Shown here in pieces: positions 53,114 through 63,218 of a stretch of DNA of 64,000 nucleotides; position 1 is the stretch's first letter, and every line of letters begins with the position of its first letter. Both the position numbers and the translations under genes were made by a program. The stretch lies in NCBI RefSeq assembly GCF_006716125.1, contig NZ_VFOM01000001.1, positions 744,001-808,000 on the forward strand, given 5' to 3'. Origin of the DNA: Homoserinimonas aerilata. Lineage in GTDB: Bacteria > Actinomycetota > Actinomycetes > Actinomycetales > Microbacteriaceae. A model generated the notes under the pieces. That model ran no database searches. It worked only from the letters and a program-made list of their open reading frames with translations, and was not told the origin of the DNA.

Positions 53114-53374
53114 TCAGCCCATGGTGAAGCACTCGAGCGCCTCGTCCATGCGCCAGAACTCACCGATGACAACAAAGCGACGCAGGCGCGCGCTGATGCG
53201 CTTGGCCCTGAACCTCTCGCCATCCGCAGCCTGCACCGCGTCGACGTAACCGAGCACCTCACCGTCGGGCCGCGTCACGCGCCACATGCCCGAGGCAAGG
53301 GGTACAAGCACGATGCCGGAGGTGCTGCTGTGCGCGGCGGATGCGGTGCCGGGGGCGAAGTCGAGCGTGATCAT
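53114..53374 (-). CDS. Small hypothetical protein
   Basis: 86 residues from ATG 53374, chosen because AGGAGAAA lies just upstream; the frame extends further but has no ribosome-binding site. It has a beta-rich middle (GMWRVTRPDGEVLGYVDAVQ) and a basic segment (GERFRAKRISARLRRFVVIG), ending EFWRMDEALECFTMG. No signal or membrane helix. No family recognised; the middle resembles small DNA- or lipid-binding modules only in composition. Confidence 0.7.
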   Translation of the reverse strand: MITLDFAPGTASAAHSSTSGIVLVPLASGMWRVTRPDGEVLGYVDAVQAADGERFRAKRISARLRRFVVIGEFWRMDEALECFTMG

Positions 53375-53500
53375 CGGTTTCTCCTGAAATACGGTGGCTT
53401 CTCCGGCCGGCCCCGGACTTGTCACTGTGACGATAGGCGCGACCACCGACATCCGATGCCCTGATGGTGCGGAACAGCTGACAGCGCGACCCGGGCGGAC

Positions 53501-54451
53501 TCAGCTGAGCGCGGCATCCGGGTCGTCGATGAGGGCCAGGTCGGCATCCACGACCTTGTCGACGCGTGCCGTCTGGGCGAGCACGATGCCCACGAGAACG
53601 ACGCCGGCGCCGAGCATCTGCACGGCATCCAGACCCTCACCCAGCCACAGCCAGGCGAACAGGAACGCGAAGATCACTTCGGCCGTCGCCACGACGCCGG
53701 CGGCCGTCGCACTGAGATATCTGAGCGCAAGCAGCGACAGGAAGAACGGCGCGAACGACCCGAGCAGAATGTTCCACAGCAGCGGAACCCACAGCGGCAC
53801 CACCGCGTCGGCCAGATTGCCGCCCAACGACACGGCCTCGCCGAACATGCCGGGGTCGAGCGTCCACCATCCGCTGAACAGCAGCCAGAACACGGTCGCC
53901 GCCGACATCGCCCAGAAGGCGACCGCCATGGGCGATGTCTTGCCGACCTCCCGCTCGCCGCCCAAGAAGTAGATGGTCAGCGCGACCGCCGCGCCGAACG
54001 CCATCGCAACCCCGAACGGGTCGAGCTCGTTCGCCCAGATGCGGGCCACGACGGCGAGGCCCACCAGAACGCATCCGATCGCCACCCACAGCCGGGCCCG
54101 CACCTTCTCCTTGAAGAAGAAGAACGCGACGACGGCGACCATGAGCACGGCCGTGTACTCGATCAGGAGGGTTATACCCACGGGCAGCCGGCTGAGCGCG
54201 ACCGCGTAGAAGTACTGCAGGAGGGCCACCCCGGTCACGCCGAGAAGCGAGAGGATGGCGAGCTGCCGCAGGCTCACCCTGAACGCGTCACGGTTCATCA
54301 CCAGCAGGATGCCTCCGGCGATCACAGCGGTTCCGGCCACCCTGAACAGGGTCAGTTGGGCGGGGTCGAGCCCCGCATCGACGACGACCTTGGTGACGCT
54401 CCCGTTGACCCCGAACAGCACCGCCGCGAGCAGCGCGTAGACGTAGCCCAA
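53501..54451 (-). CDS. EamA/DMT-family transporter
   Basis: 316 residues with ten predicted transmembrane helices in two EamA repeats (GYVYALLAAVLFGVNGSVTK at the start; YLSATAAGVVATAEVIFAFL in the second half). The drug/metabolite-transporter superfamily exports amino acids or other small molecules; substrate unknown. The start codon appears to be TTG 54451, 7 nt after the stop of the aldo-keto reductase gene, with weak AGGG about 13 nt upstream, so it depends on cotranscription. Confidence 0.88.
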   Translation of the reverse strand: MGYVYALLAAVLFGVNGSVTKVVVDAGLDPAQLTLFRVAGTAVIAGGILLVMNRDAFRVSLRQLAILSLLGVTGVALLQYFYAVALSRLPVGITLLIEYTAVLMVAVVAFFFFKEKVRARLWVAIGCVLVGLAVVARIWANELDPFGVAMAFGAAVALTIYFLGGEREVGKTSPMAVAFWAMSAATVFWLLFSGWWTLDPGMFGEAVSLGGNLADAVVPLWVPLLWNILLGSFAPFFLSLLALRYLSATAAGVVATAEVIFAFLFAWLWLGEGLDAVQMLGAGVVLVGIVLAQTARVDKVVDADLALIDDPDAALS

Positions 54452-54458
54452 GGGGGTA

Positions 54459-55475
54459 TCAGGCCCTTGCGGTGCCGTCGACGGCGAGCGGCTCGATCGC
54501 GGCCAGTTCGTCGTCGGTGAGGGCGGGGGCGGATGCTGCGGCGAAGCTGTTCTCCAGCTGGGCGACGCTGCTCGCCCCGATGAGGGCCGAGGTCACCTGC
54601 GGCTGGCGCAGCACCCAGCTGAGCGCGAGCTGCGCGATGCTCTGGCCGCGGCCGGCTGCGATCTCGCCCAGGCCTCTGACCCGCTGCAGGTAGGTCTCGT
54701 CGATGTTGCTCTCGCTGATCCAGCGACCCTCAGCGGCGCGGGAGTCGCTCGGGATGCCCTTCAGGTAGCGGTCGGTGAGCATGCCCTGCGCGAGCGGGGA
54801 GAACACGATGCTGCCCATGCCGAGTTCGTCGAGCACCGGGAACAGGCCGTTCTCGATGTGGCGGTCGAACATGTTGTACCGCGGCTGGTGGATCACCAGG
54901 GGAACCTTGTGCTCGGCGATGGCGGCATGGGCCGCCCGCGTCTGCTCGGGGCTGTAGTTGGAGATGCCGGCATAGAGTGCACGGCCGGAGGTGACGGCGG
55001 TCGCCAGAGCGCCCATGGTCTCCTCGATGGGGGTGTCGGGGTCGGGGCGGTGCGAGTAGAAGATGTCGACGTAGTCGAGGCCGAGGCGTCCGAGGCTCTG
55101 GTCGAGGGAGGCGAGCAGGTTCTTGCGCGAACCCCATTCCCCGTACGGGCCCTGCCACATGTGGTAGCCGGCCTTCGACGAGATGATCAGTTCGTCGCGG
55201 TACGGCAGCAGGTCTTCGTGCAGGATGCGCCCGAAGTTGCTCTCGGCGGAGCCTCCGGGAGGGCCATAGTTGTTGGCCAGGTCGAAGTGGGTGATGCCGA
55301 GGTCGAAGGCGCGGCGGATGATGGCCCGCTGCGTGTCGATCGGGCGGTCGTTTCCGAAGTTGTTCCACAGCCCGAGCGAGATCGTCGGGAGTTTGAGACC
55401 GCTGCGGCCCACCCTCGCGTACTCGGTGGAGTCATAACGGTCGGATGCGGGGGCGTAGTCGCTGGGAACAGTCAC
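54459..55475 (-). CDS. Aldo/keto reductase, L-glyceraldehyde 3-phosphate reductase type
   Basis: 338 residues. An (alpha/beta)8 NADPH reductase with DLANNYGPPGGSAESNFG (catalytic Asp/Tyr), a lysine in SSKAGYHMWQGPYGEWGSRK and YVDIFYSHRPDPDTP. The PGGSAE and MWQGPYGEWGS signatures are those of YghZ/Gpr, which detoxifies L-glyceraldehyde 3-phosphate and methylglyoxal. The GTG follows TAGGCT by 6 nt. The EamA exporter gene follows closely. Confidence 0.93.
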   Translation of the reverse strand: MTVPSDYAPASDRYDSTEYARVGRSGLKLPTISLGLWNNFGNDRPIDTQRAIIRRAFDLGITHFDLANNYGPPGGSAESNFGRILHEDLLPYRDELIISSKAGYHMWQGPYGEWGSRKNLLASLDQSLGRLGLDYVDIFYSHRPDPDTPIEETMGALATAVTSGRALYAGISNYSPEQTRAAHAAIAEHKVPLVIHQPRYNMFDRHIENGLFPVLDELGMGSIVFSPLAQGMLTDRYLKGIPSDSRAAEGRWISESNIDETYLQRVRGLGEIAAGRGQSIAQLALSWVLRQPQVTSALIGASSVAQLENSFAAASAPALTDDELAAIEPLAVDGTARA

Positions 55476-55481
55476 CAGACC

Positions 55482-55487
55482 AGCCTA
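55482..55487 (-). promoter_or_regulatory. Leaderless -10 of the aldo/keto reductase operon
   Basis: TAGGCT on the minus strand, 6 nt before GTG 55475. Confidence 0.55.
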
Positions 55488-55647
55488 GGGCCGCAGGGCA
55501 CCGAATGTGGCTGTCGCATCCGCGGTTCTGATGCCGTTGTCGAGGCCGGTCGCCTCGTAATGTGCCGACAAGCCCTCGACCCTGTCGGTGCACCGGCATA
55601 GGGTCGGATCAGTACGCAGTTCGTCTCGATTCGAGAAGGAGATCATC

Positions 55648-55860
55648 ATGGGTGATGTGACTCTGACAGGCAAGACCTGGGTGGCGTTCGGCGAGGCCGG
55701 TGCTGTCGGAACGGTGCATTCCGTCGAGGGCGGTTACACCTACAAGCTGCTCGACGACAGCGAGTACAGGGGAGTGTTCCCCGCGCTCGATGTGGCGAAG
55801 AGCGCCCTGCACGCCAGCCTGCTGCCGGGCACGCCATGGCCGGAGTTCAAGGAACACTGA
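55648..55860 (+). CDS. Small hypothetical protein
   Basis: 70 residues. GDVTLTGKTWVAFGEAGAVG then VHSVEGGYTYKLLDDSEYRG and a C-terminal LDVAKSALHASLLPGTPWPE. It looks like a compact beta-alpha cytosolic protein. AGAAGGAG lies 7 nt before ATG 55648, and a TAGGGT hexamer lies about 48 bp upstream, consistent with a leadered gene. Similar 60-75-residue proteins are seen near other stress genes of this group, but I cannot name the family. Confidence 0.7.
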   Translation: MGDVTLTGKTWVAFGEAGAVGTVHSVEGGYTYKLLDDSEYRGVFPALDVAKSALHASLLPGTPWPEFKEH

Positions 55861-55947
55861 GCTCGGCCTCTTCTCCTCAACCGGCGGTCGCTGCGAGCGG
55901 TTGTCCCCTGATCGCCCGACGGCCCGCCACAGCGGTCATCGGCTGAG

Positions 55948-55953
55948 CAGACT
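55948..55953 (+). promoter_or_regulatory. Leaderless -10 of the ssb gene
   Basis: CAGACT, 6 nt before ATG 55960. Confidence 0.45.
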
Positions 55954-55959
55954 GGCGTC

Positions 55960-56502
55960 ATGACTGACACCATCACACTCACAGGCCTCGTCGCCACGGA
56001 CCCCAAACACCTGACGACAGGCGAAGGACTCTCCATCACGAGCTTCAGGCTCGCGTCGACCCAACGACGCTACGACCGCTCCAAGCAGTCGTGGGTCGAC
56101 GGCGACACCAACTGGTACACGGTGACCGCGTTCCGGCGCCTCGCCACCAACGTCTCCGTCTCGCTGGTCAAGGGCCAGCGGGTGCTCATCTCCGGACGGA
56201 TGCGCGTGCGCGAGTGGGCGGACGGCCAGCGCAAGGGCATCTCCGTCGAGGTCGAGGCCGAGTCGATCGGCCACGACCTCCTCTGGGGCACGTCCTCGTT
56301 CACCCGCAGCATTGCGGCCTCGCGGGAGTCGGATGCCGAGGCGACGCAGTCACAGGGCGGCAGCGGTTCAGACGCCGACTCCGGCGGCTGGGCTGTTTCG
56401 GAGGTTGCGGATGCATCACAGCAGTCCCACACGACCGACGCTTCCGAGGCGCCCACTGCTCCCGAGCGGGCGGATGCCGAGCTCGCGGACGTGCCGTTCT
56501 GA
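55960..56502 (+). CDS. ssb: Single-stranded DNA-binding protein (secondary paralogue)
   Basis: 180 residues. The OB-fold (about 1-112) has ITLTGLVATDPKHLTTGEGL, TNWYTVTAFRRLA, and VKGQRVLISGRMRVREWADG. The tail is acidic/Ser-rich and ends in DVPF, the protein-interaction tip of SSB. It is not next to rpsF/rpsR, so it is probably the second, non-housekeeping SSB of actinobacteria. Start 6 nt after CAGACT. Confidence 0.92.
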   Translation: MTDTITLTGLVATDPKHLTTGEGLSITSFRLASTQRRYDRSKQSWVDGDTNWYTVTAFRRLATNVSVSLVKGQRVLISGRMRVREWADGQRKGISVEVEAESIGHDLLWGTSSFTRSIAASRESDAEATQSQGGSGSDADSGGWAVSEVADASQQSHTTDASEAPTAPERADAELADVPF

Positions 56503-56639
56503 TCGAACGGGCGGCGCCCACCGCTGCGGCGGGCGCCGCCCCCTGTGCGCAACTCACCTAGAATCGTGACGCCAATCCGCAGCACGCTCCCGATGCTGCA
56601 CCGCGCACGCGGGCCCCGGGCAGTTGAGAGGACATCGCT

Positions 56640-57128
56640 GTGCGGCAACGCCCCACCACGACACGGATGCGATTCGTGGCGACTGCCGCCGTGCTCCTCT
56701 GCGCAGGGCTGCTCGCAGGCTGCACCCCAGCAGCCGAGCCCGCCCCGACAGGCACACCGAAACCGTCGGCGTCGATCGAGGCGAGCGTGGCGCCACCACC
56801 TCCGGAGCTTGTCGTCGACGGGACCGCATCCGACAATCTGCCCTTCTTCGTCGCCACGGTCGACGAGCATCTCGACGCCGGCGGATCGGGTGACGGGCGC
56901 TCCTTCATCGACGCGCTCGTCGCGGCCGGCTTCGACAAGTCAGCGATGCAGGTGACCCCGGATGCGACGCCCACCGGCGGTGCCGTCGACTCGGTACTGT
57001 TCTCCGTGAGCTTCGGTGCCGACTGCATCATCGGCCAGTGGGGCCCCGGGGGCTTCTCCCACTCGGTCGCGCCCGCGCTCGGCACGGGCGCCTGCCTCGT
57101 CGGAACGACTCGCGCCATCGACTGGTAG
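56640..57128 (+). CDS. Putative lipoprotein (DUF6993-like)
   Basis: 162 residues. Type II signal with lipobox LLAGC (Cys28), a Thr/Pro/Ser-rich linker, and a small domain (about 60-160) with NLPFFVATVDEHLDAG and FGADCIIGQWGPGGFSH containing two cysteines. I recall DUF6993 proteins in the same position upstream of ettA in Microbacteriaceae. The function is unknown. GTG start. Confidence 0.75.
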   Translation: MRQRPTTTRMRFVATAAVLLCAGLLAGCTPAAEPAPTGTPKPSASIEASVAPPPPELVVDGTASDNLPFFVATVDEHLDAGGSGDGRSFIDALVAAGFDKSAMQVTPDATPTGGAVDSVLFSVSFGADCIIGQWGPGGFSHSVAPALGTGACLVGTTRAIDW

Positions 57129-57183
57129 TCGCGCCCGAATCATCACTTGCGGGGGAGTGGCTCGGCTGTCAGCGGGGGCCAAC

Positions 57184-57189
57184 TAAACT
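57184..57189 (+). promoter_or_regulatory. Leaderless -10 of ettA
   Basis: TAAACT, 6 nt before ATG 57196. Confidence 0.6.
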
Positions 57190-57195
57190 CTTCGC

Positions 57196-58878
<1,683 letters not shown>

Positions 58879-58929
58879 GCGTATTCGTGCGGAGCGCATC
58901 CGACCGGAGCGTTTTCGAGCGTTGAACGC

Positions 58930-58965
58930 GAAACGGCGACCACCCCGAGGGGCGGTCGCCGTTTC
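58930..58965. terminator. Bidirectional terminator hairpin after ettA
   Basis: 17-bp stem (58930-58946 with 58949-58965, one mismatch; GAAACGGCGACC outermost) between convergent ettA and proX. No long U-tract on either strand. Confidence 0.75.
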
Positions 58966-58980
58966 ATGTCATGGGCGAAC

Positions 58981-59880
58981 TCAGCTGGTGAGGCCGTCCA
59001 CGTACTCCTGGTTCTCTGCGATCCAGTCAGCGACGATCGACTCGTACTCGCTGGCGTCAGCACCACTGTTGTACATCGCGTTCTCGAGCGAGTACAGCAG
59101 CTCCGAATCGAGCTTCCAGTCACCGATCCATCCGGCGAGCTCAGAGAACTCATCCCCGAAACCACTGCGGGCGATCGAGTGGATGCCCTCAGACGCGCCG
59201 AGCGTGCCCTCCGGGTCCTCGAGGTCCCTGATCGGGTACTCGTCGTAGGCCCAGTGCGGACGCCACAGGGTGACGGCCACGTTCTCGCCGGCGTCGAGTG
59301 CCGCGCTCAGCTCAGAGAGCATGGCCGGGGTGGAGGAGGTGAGGAACTCCATGCCGTCCAGACCGTAGGTCGGGATGGTCTGCTCGCCGACGGCCTTGGT
59401 CAGGCCGGCGCCGGGCTCGATGCCGACGATGCGGTTGCCGAACTCGTCCGCGTGGTCGGCGAGCTCGTCGAGAGAGGTGATCGGGGCATCCTCGTTGACG
59501 GCCACGGTGAGAACCGCGTCGTCGTTCCAGGAGCCGAGATCCTCAAGGCTGTCACCGTACTCGTCCATGTAGGACTGGTGCGTCAGCGGCAGCCAGCCGT
59601 CGAACGCCACATCGTAGTCACCGGTGCTGAGGCCCGCGAAGACGGGGCCGGCGTCGGCGTACTCGAGCGTGACGTCGTAGCCCTTCTCCTCGAGAACGGC
59701 CTTCCACAGGTACGAGGCGGCCTCGCCCTCAGGCCAGCCGTTGAAGACGCCGACCGTCAGCGACTTGCTGTCGCCGTCGCCGGAGCCGTTGTCGCCGGTG
59801 TCGGCACTGCCCGCACATGCGGTCAGCCCGAGCAGTGCGACTGCTCCGACTGCGATGGATGTCATGAAACGCTTCTTCAT
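58981..59880 (-). CDS. proX: Glycine betaine/quaternary amine ABC transporter substrate-binding lipoprotein
   Basis: 299 residues. Lipobox LTAC (Cys22) follows a type II signal peptide. The mature part is an OpuAC-type binding protein with KSLTVGVFNGWPEGEAASYL, ADAGPVFAGLSTGDYDVAFDGW, and aromatic residues in VAVTLWRPHWAYDEYPI typical of the betaine cage. The start at 59880 gives the signal peptide; GGAAAGGAA lies upstream. It is third in the proVWX operon, 97 nt after proW. Confidence 0.93.
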   Translation of the reverse strand: MKKRFMTSIAVGAVALLGLTACAGSADTGDNGSGDGDSKSLTVGVFNGWPEGEAASYLWKAVLEEKGYDVTLEYADAGPVFAGLSTGDYDVAFDGWLPLTHQSYMDEYGDSLEDLGSWNDDAVLTVAVNEDAPITSLDELADHADEFGNRIVGIEPGAGLTKAVGEQTIPTYGLDGMEFLTSSTPAMLSELSAALDAGENVAVTLWRPHWAYDEYPIRDLEDPEGTLGASEGIHSIARSGFGDEFSELAGWIGDWKLDSELLYSLENAMYNSGADASEYESIVADWIAENQEYVDGLTS

Positions 59881-59976
59881 GTTTCGTTCCTTTCCTCCCG
59901 ATGCTGTGAATCGGGCGATTGGTCGGTACGGGGTAGCCGCACCGAGTTCCACGGATGCTGAAGCATCCGCGAGTCT

Positions 59977-60927
59977 TCAGACGGCGGCAGGCTCGCGCCG
60001 GTCGACGTTCGCATCGGCCGTGGCCGAAGCATCCGCCGGGTCTTCGGGGTCTGGCTTGCCCGAGGCCTTCCTGCGGTCCAGGAGGCGCCCGAACGCGGTC
60101 TTGCCGGCGCCCAGGCTTGCCGTGAGTCGATCGAGCATGATCGCGAGGATCACGACCGCCAGCCCCGCCTCGGCGCCGAGGCCGACATCGATCCGGCTGA
60201 GCGCCTGGATGATGGGGCGGCCCAGACCGCTTGCCCCGACCATGCTCGCGATGACCACCATCGACAGCGAGAGCATGATGACCTGGTTGATGCCGGCCAT
60301 GATGCTCGGCTTCGCCAGCGGCAGCTGGATCTGGAACAGGATGCGACGAGGCGACGCGCCGAAGGCGTAGCCCGCCTCGACGACCTCCTTGTCGACACCG
60401 CGGATGCCCAGCTCGGTCAGACGCACGCCGGGGGCCATGGCGAACGCGATCGTCGCCACGATGCCGGGGACGACCCCGACCCGGAACAGGATGATCGCCG
60501 GAATCAGGTAGACGAACGCGGGCATGGTCTGCAGGAAGTCGAGAATCGGCTTGATGACGCGCGAGACGGCATCCGATCGCGCAGCCCAGATGCCCAACGG
60601 AACGCTGATGATCACAGCGATGAACGCGGAGACGAGGGTGAGGGCCAGCGTGTCCATCGAGTTGTCCCACTGGTTCACCGACTGGATCACCAGGAGACCC
60701 ACGGCGACGCCGGCGCCGAAGCGCCAGCCGCGCAGATACCACGACAGCGCAACCAGAATGATGATGATCACCCAGAACGGTGGGGCGGAGAGCACCCAGT
60801 CGACGCCATCGAAGAGACCGTTGAAGACGGTGCGGATCACATCGAAGACGACGCCGAGATACTCGGTCACCCAATCGACGGCCGCTTTGACCCACTGGCC
60901 GAGCGGAAGACGGGGAAAGTCGTTCAT
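59977..60927 (-). CDS. proW: Osmoprotectant ABC transporter permease
   Basis: 316 residues. Six or so transmembrane helices with the permease motif ELGIRGVDKEVVEAGYAFGA then SPRRILFQIQLPLAKPSIMA (EAA loop). The N-terminus FPRLPLGQWVKAAVDWVTEY resembles ProW/OpuAB. The charged C-terminal tail (RRKASGKPDPEDPADASATA) is unusually long. The ATG overlaps the proV stop by 4 bp. Confidence 0.93.
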   Translation of the reverse strand: MNDFPRLPLGQWVKAAVDWVTEYLGVVFDVIRTVFNGLFDGVDWVLSAPPFWVIIIILVALSWYLRGWRFGAGVAVGLLVIQSVNQWDNSMDTLALTLVSAFIAVIISVPLGIWAARSDAVSRVIKPILDFLQTMPAFVYLIPAIILFRVGVVPGIVATIAFAMAPGVRLTELGIRGVDKEVVEAGYAFGASPRRILFQIQLPLAKPSIMAGINQVIMLSLSMVVIASMVGASGLGRPIIQALSRIDVGLGAEAGLAVVILAIMLDRLTASLGAGKTAFGRLLDRRKASGKPDPEDPADASATADANVDRREPAAV

Positions 60928-62282
60928 GACTGGCTCCCTTCGCTTGTGGCCTGCGCCCGGTCGGCGACTCCGGCGGCGGCAGCGGTCGCCGCGAGCGTCT
61001 CGGTGATGATGTTCACGGGCACGGTGGCCGGCGGCTCCATCACAGGCAGTTCATCGGTGTTGGTCGTGACGTTGCCGAGGGCTGCGAGCAGCGTCACGCG
61101 GGGGATCACCCCGAGCAGCCTGTCGTTCTCGCCGGTGACGGCGATCGGCAGATCGCTCGAGACCGCGAGCTCGTACAGCTCGCTGAGGGCGGTGTCGCCC
61201 GTCACCGAGGGGAACTCGTCGCCCTTGATCGGTGCCAGGTCGCGTTCATTGGCGCGCACCTGCTTGAGCACGGCACTGTCGCGCACGACGCCGAGCAGCG
61301 TGCGGTTGCGGCCCACGACAAAGGCGGCGGATGTCTGCAGGTCGCGCATCGTGCGCAGCGCGGCACGCGGCCCCGCCGTCGCCGACACCACGGAACGCGC
61401 GGGCTCCATCACGCTCGACGCGGTCAGCACGCGGGCGCGGTCGACATCCTGCACGAACTGGGCGACATAGTCGTTGGCGGGATCCGTGAGGATGTCCTCC
61501 GGCGTGCCGATCTGCACGATGCGGCCGTCACGCATGACGGCGATGCGGTCGCCCAGGAACATGGCCTCGTTCAGGTCATGCGTGATGAAGATGATGGTCT
61601 TGCCCAGCTGCCCCTGCAGCTCCACCAGCTGCTCCTGCATCTCACGACGGATGAGCGGGTCGAGAGCGCTGAACGCCTCATCCATGAGCAGAACATCGGT
61701 ATCGGCCGTCAGCGCACGGGCGATGCCCACGCGCTGCTGCATGCCGCCCGACAGCTCGTGCGGAAACTTGTCGGCCCAGCCGTCGAGGCCCACAAGTGAG
61801 ATCGTGCGGCGGGCCTGCTCGAGACGCTTCGCCTTGGGGAGACCCTGGATCTCCAGGCCGTACGCGACATTGTCGAGCACGGTGCGGTGGGGCAGCAGCG
61901 CGAAATGCTGGAACACCATCGACACATCGTCGCGGCGAACCTTGCGCAACTCCTTCATGGGGACATCCGTGGTCTGTTTGCCGTTGATGGTCACCTGGCC
62001 AGACGTCGTCTCGAGAAGCCCGTTGAGCATCCGGATCAGCGTCGACTTGCCGGAGCCCGAAAGCCCCATGACGACGAAGATCTCGCCCTTCTTCACTTCG
62101 AATGATGCGTCGATGACAGCAGCGGTGCCCAGAGGGGCCACATCGGCACGGCTTGCGCCGTCCTTCAGCTGCTTCACGGCATCCTGAGCCCTGCGGCCGA
62201 AGACCTTGAACAGGTTCTCGGCACGAACAGCGACAGTGTCAGTCACATTGGTTTCGGTCACGTCATCCTGCGACGACCACAT
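60924..62282 (-). CDS. proV: Osmoprotectant ABC transporter ATP-binding protein with CBS domains
   Basis: 452 residues. Walker A in VVMGLSGSGKSTLIRMLNGL, signature LSGGMQQRVGIARAL, Walker B in DVLLMDEAFSALDP. The C-terminal part (about 275-410) carries tandem CBS-like segments that in OpuA sense ionic strength (e.g. FVVGRNRTLLGVVRDSAVLK). The start is uncertain: ATG 62282 as given, or an in-frame GTG seven codons downstream with AGGA before it. It opens the proVWX operon and follows a ~265-nt leader. Confidence 0.93.
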   Translation of the reverse strand: MWSSQDDVTETNVTDTVAVRAENLFKVFGRRAQDAVKQLKDGASRADVAPLGTAAVIDASFEVKKGEIFVVMGLSGSGKSTLIRMLNGLLETTSGQVTINGKQTTDVPMKELRKVRRDDVSMVFQHFALLPHRTVLDNVAYGLEIQGLPKAKRLEQARRTISLVGLDGWADKFPHELSGGMQQRVGIARALTADTDVLLMDEAFSALDPLIRREMQEQLVELQGQLGKTIIFITHDLNEAMFLGDRIAVMRDGRIVQIGTPEDILTDPANDYVAQFVQDVDRARVLTASSVMEPARSVVSATAGPRAALRTMRDLQTSAAFVVGRNRTLLGVVRDSAVLKQVRANERDLAPIKGDEFPSVTGDTALSELYELAVSSDLPIAVTGENDRLLGVIPRVTLLAALGNVTTNTDELPVMEPPATVPVNIITETLAATAAAAGVADRAQATSEGSQS

Positions 62283-62663
62283 TCCGCGACTAGGGAGCGG
62301 AACGCTCGTCCTTCGGGTTTACGGTCCGGGTCACATGAAACCGGGGCTCGCCTCAGCCACTCCTGAGGAGGGGGACAGGGCCTCGGGGACTCCGCCATGG
62401 GGCGGTTCCACGAACATGCGACCATACGTTCGCCACCGCACCTGTCGCCCAGGAAACCGTTGGGAAACAGGGCCGACGACGCCCGCGGCCTTGGCTTGAA
62501 ACTGTGGCCCGCACACCCACCGCGAACTGAGCTGGCGGGCAAGGGCCGTCTAACAGACTAACAAAAGTGAGCGGATCGGGCGAATTCCACTAGCCGGATG
62601 CGACCCCTTACGGCCCGCCGATACGTGGCAGAAAGCGCCCCGATCGCCGCCAGAGCGGTGCAC

Positions 62664-62669
62664 TACAGT
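62664..62669 (+). promoter_or_regulatory. Candidate -10 of the 4HBT thioesterase gene
   Basis: TACAGT; with the TTG start at 62725 the leader would be about 50 nt and includes a Shine-Dalgarno. Confidence 0.4.
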
Positions 62670-62714
62670 CGTTGTGAAGCTGTTACCCGGCGGCGCCCGG
62701 AACGCTGCCCATTC

Positions 62715-62719
62715 GGAGG
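62715..62719 (+). promoter_or_regulatory. Shine-Dalgarno deciding the thioesterase start
   Basis: GGAGG, 5 nt before TTG 62725. It favours that start over the GTG at 62674, which has none. Confidence 0.6.
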
Positions 62720-62724
62720 AATTC

Positions 62725-63177
62725 TTGCGCATCCACATCTCTCTTCAGTTGCGCTGGGGCGACCTCGACGCCTACAACCACGTCAACAACGTCGAGGTGT
62801 TCCGCCTGCTCGAGGAGGCGCGGGTGCGCGCATTCTGGGCGCCCGAGAACCCCCAGGAGGAGCGGCCGCCAACCGCCGTCTTCGAACGCGACTCCGGCCT
62901 GCTCAGCCTCATCGCCGGCCACCGCATCGAATACCTGCTCCCCATCGACTACCGCGGAACACCGCTCGACGTGCAGATCTGGCTCAGCAGGCTCGGCGGG
63001 GCCAGCGCCGAGATCGGCTACGAGATCCGCGACGACGAAACGCTCTACGCGTGCGCCAGCAGCACCCTCGTGTTCGTCGATGCCGCCAGCATGAGGCCAC
63101 GGCGCATCCCCGACACGGTCAGGGCAGCCTGGGAGCCGTACCTGGGCGACGCGGTCGCCTTCTCCCAGCGCGGCTGA
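62725..63177 (+). CDS. 4HBT-family acyl-CoA thioesterase
   Basis: 150 residues from TTG 62725. Hot-dog fold with LRWGDLDAYNHVNNVEVFRL (catalytic Asp region and HVNN) and HRIEYLLPIDYRGTPLDVQI. It hydrolyses an acyl-CoA thioester; the chain length is unknown. The TTG start gives MRIHISLQLRWGD and has GGAGG 5 nt upstream. A TesB-type thioesterase gene lies convergently 42 bp downstream. Confidence 0.9.
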   Translation: MRIHISLQLRWGDLDAYNHVNNVEVFRLLEEARVRAFWAPENPQEERPPTAVFERDSGLLSLIAGHRIEYLLPIDYRGTPLDVQIWLSRLGGASAEIGYEIRDDETLYACASSTLVFVDAASMRPRRIPDTVRAAWEPYLGDAVAFSQRG

Positions 63178-63218
63178 TCCACCCCGTCACAGACCGGCAC
63201 CGTCACAGCCCGGATGCG

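Larger units (their letters stand above)
62283..62724. other. 442-bp intergenic region: long proV leader and thioesterase promoter
   Basis: Minus strand: TAGTCT at 62555-62560 is the best -10 for proV and would give a leader of about 265 nt. Plus strand: TACAGT at 62664-62669 is the candidate -10 of the thioesterase gene. Between them the leader is GC-rich with several short inverted repeats, but I recognise no named riboswitch. No protein-coding gene is credible here. Confidence 0.55.

Noticed and set aside
54867..54880. LexA-like CGAACATGTTG inside the aldo/keto reductase gene
   Set aside because: The right half is GTTGT rather than GTTCG and it lies within coding sequence.
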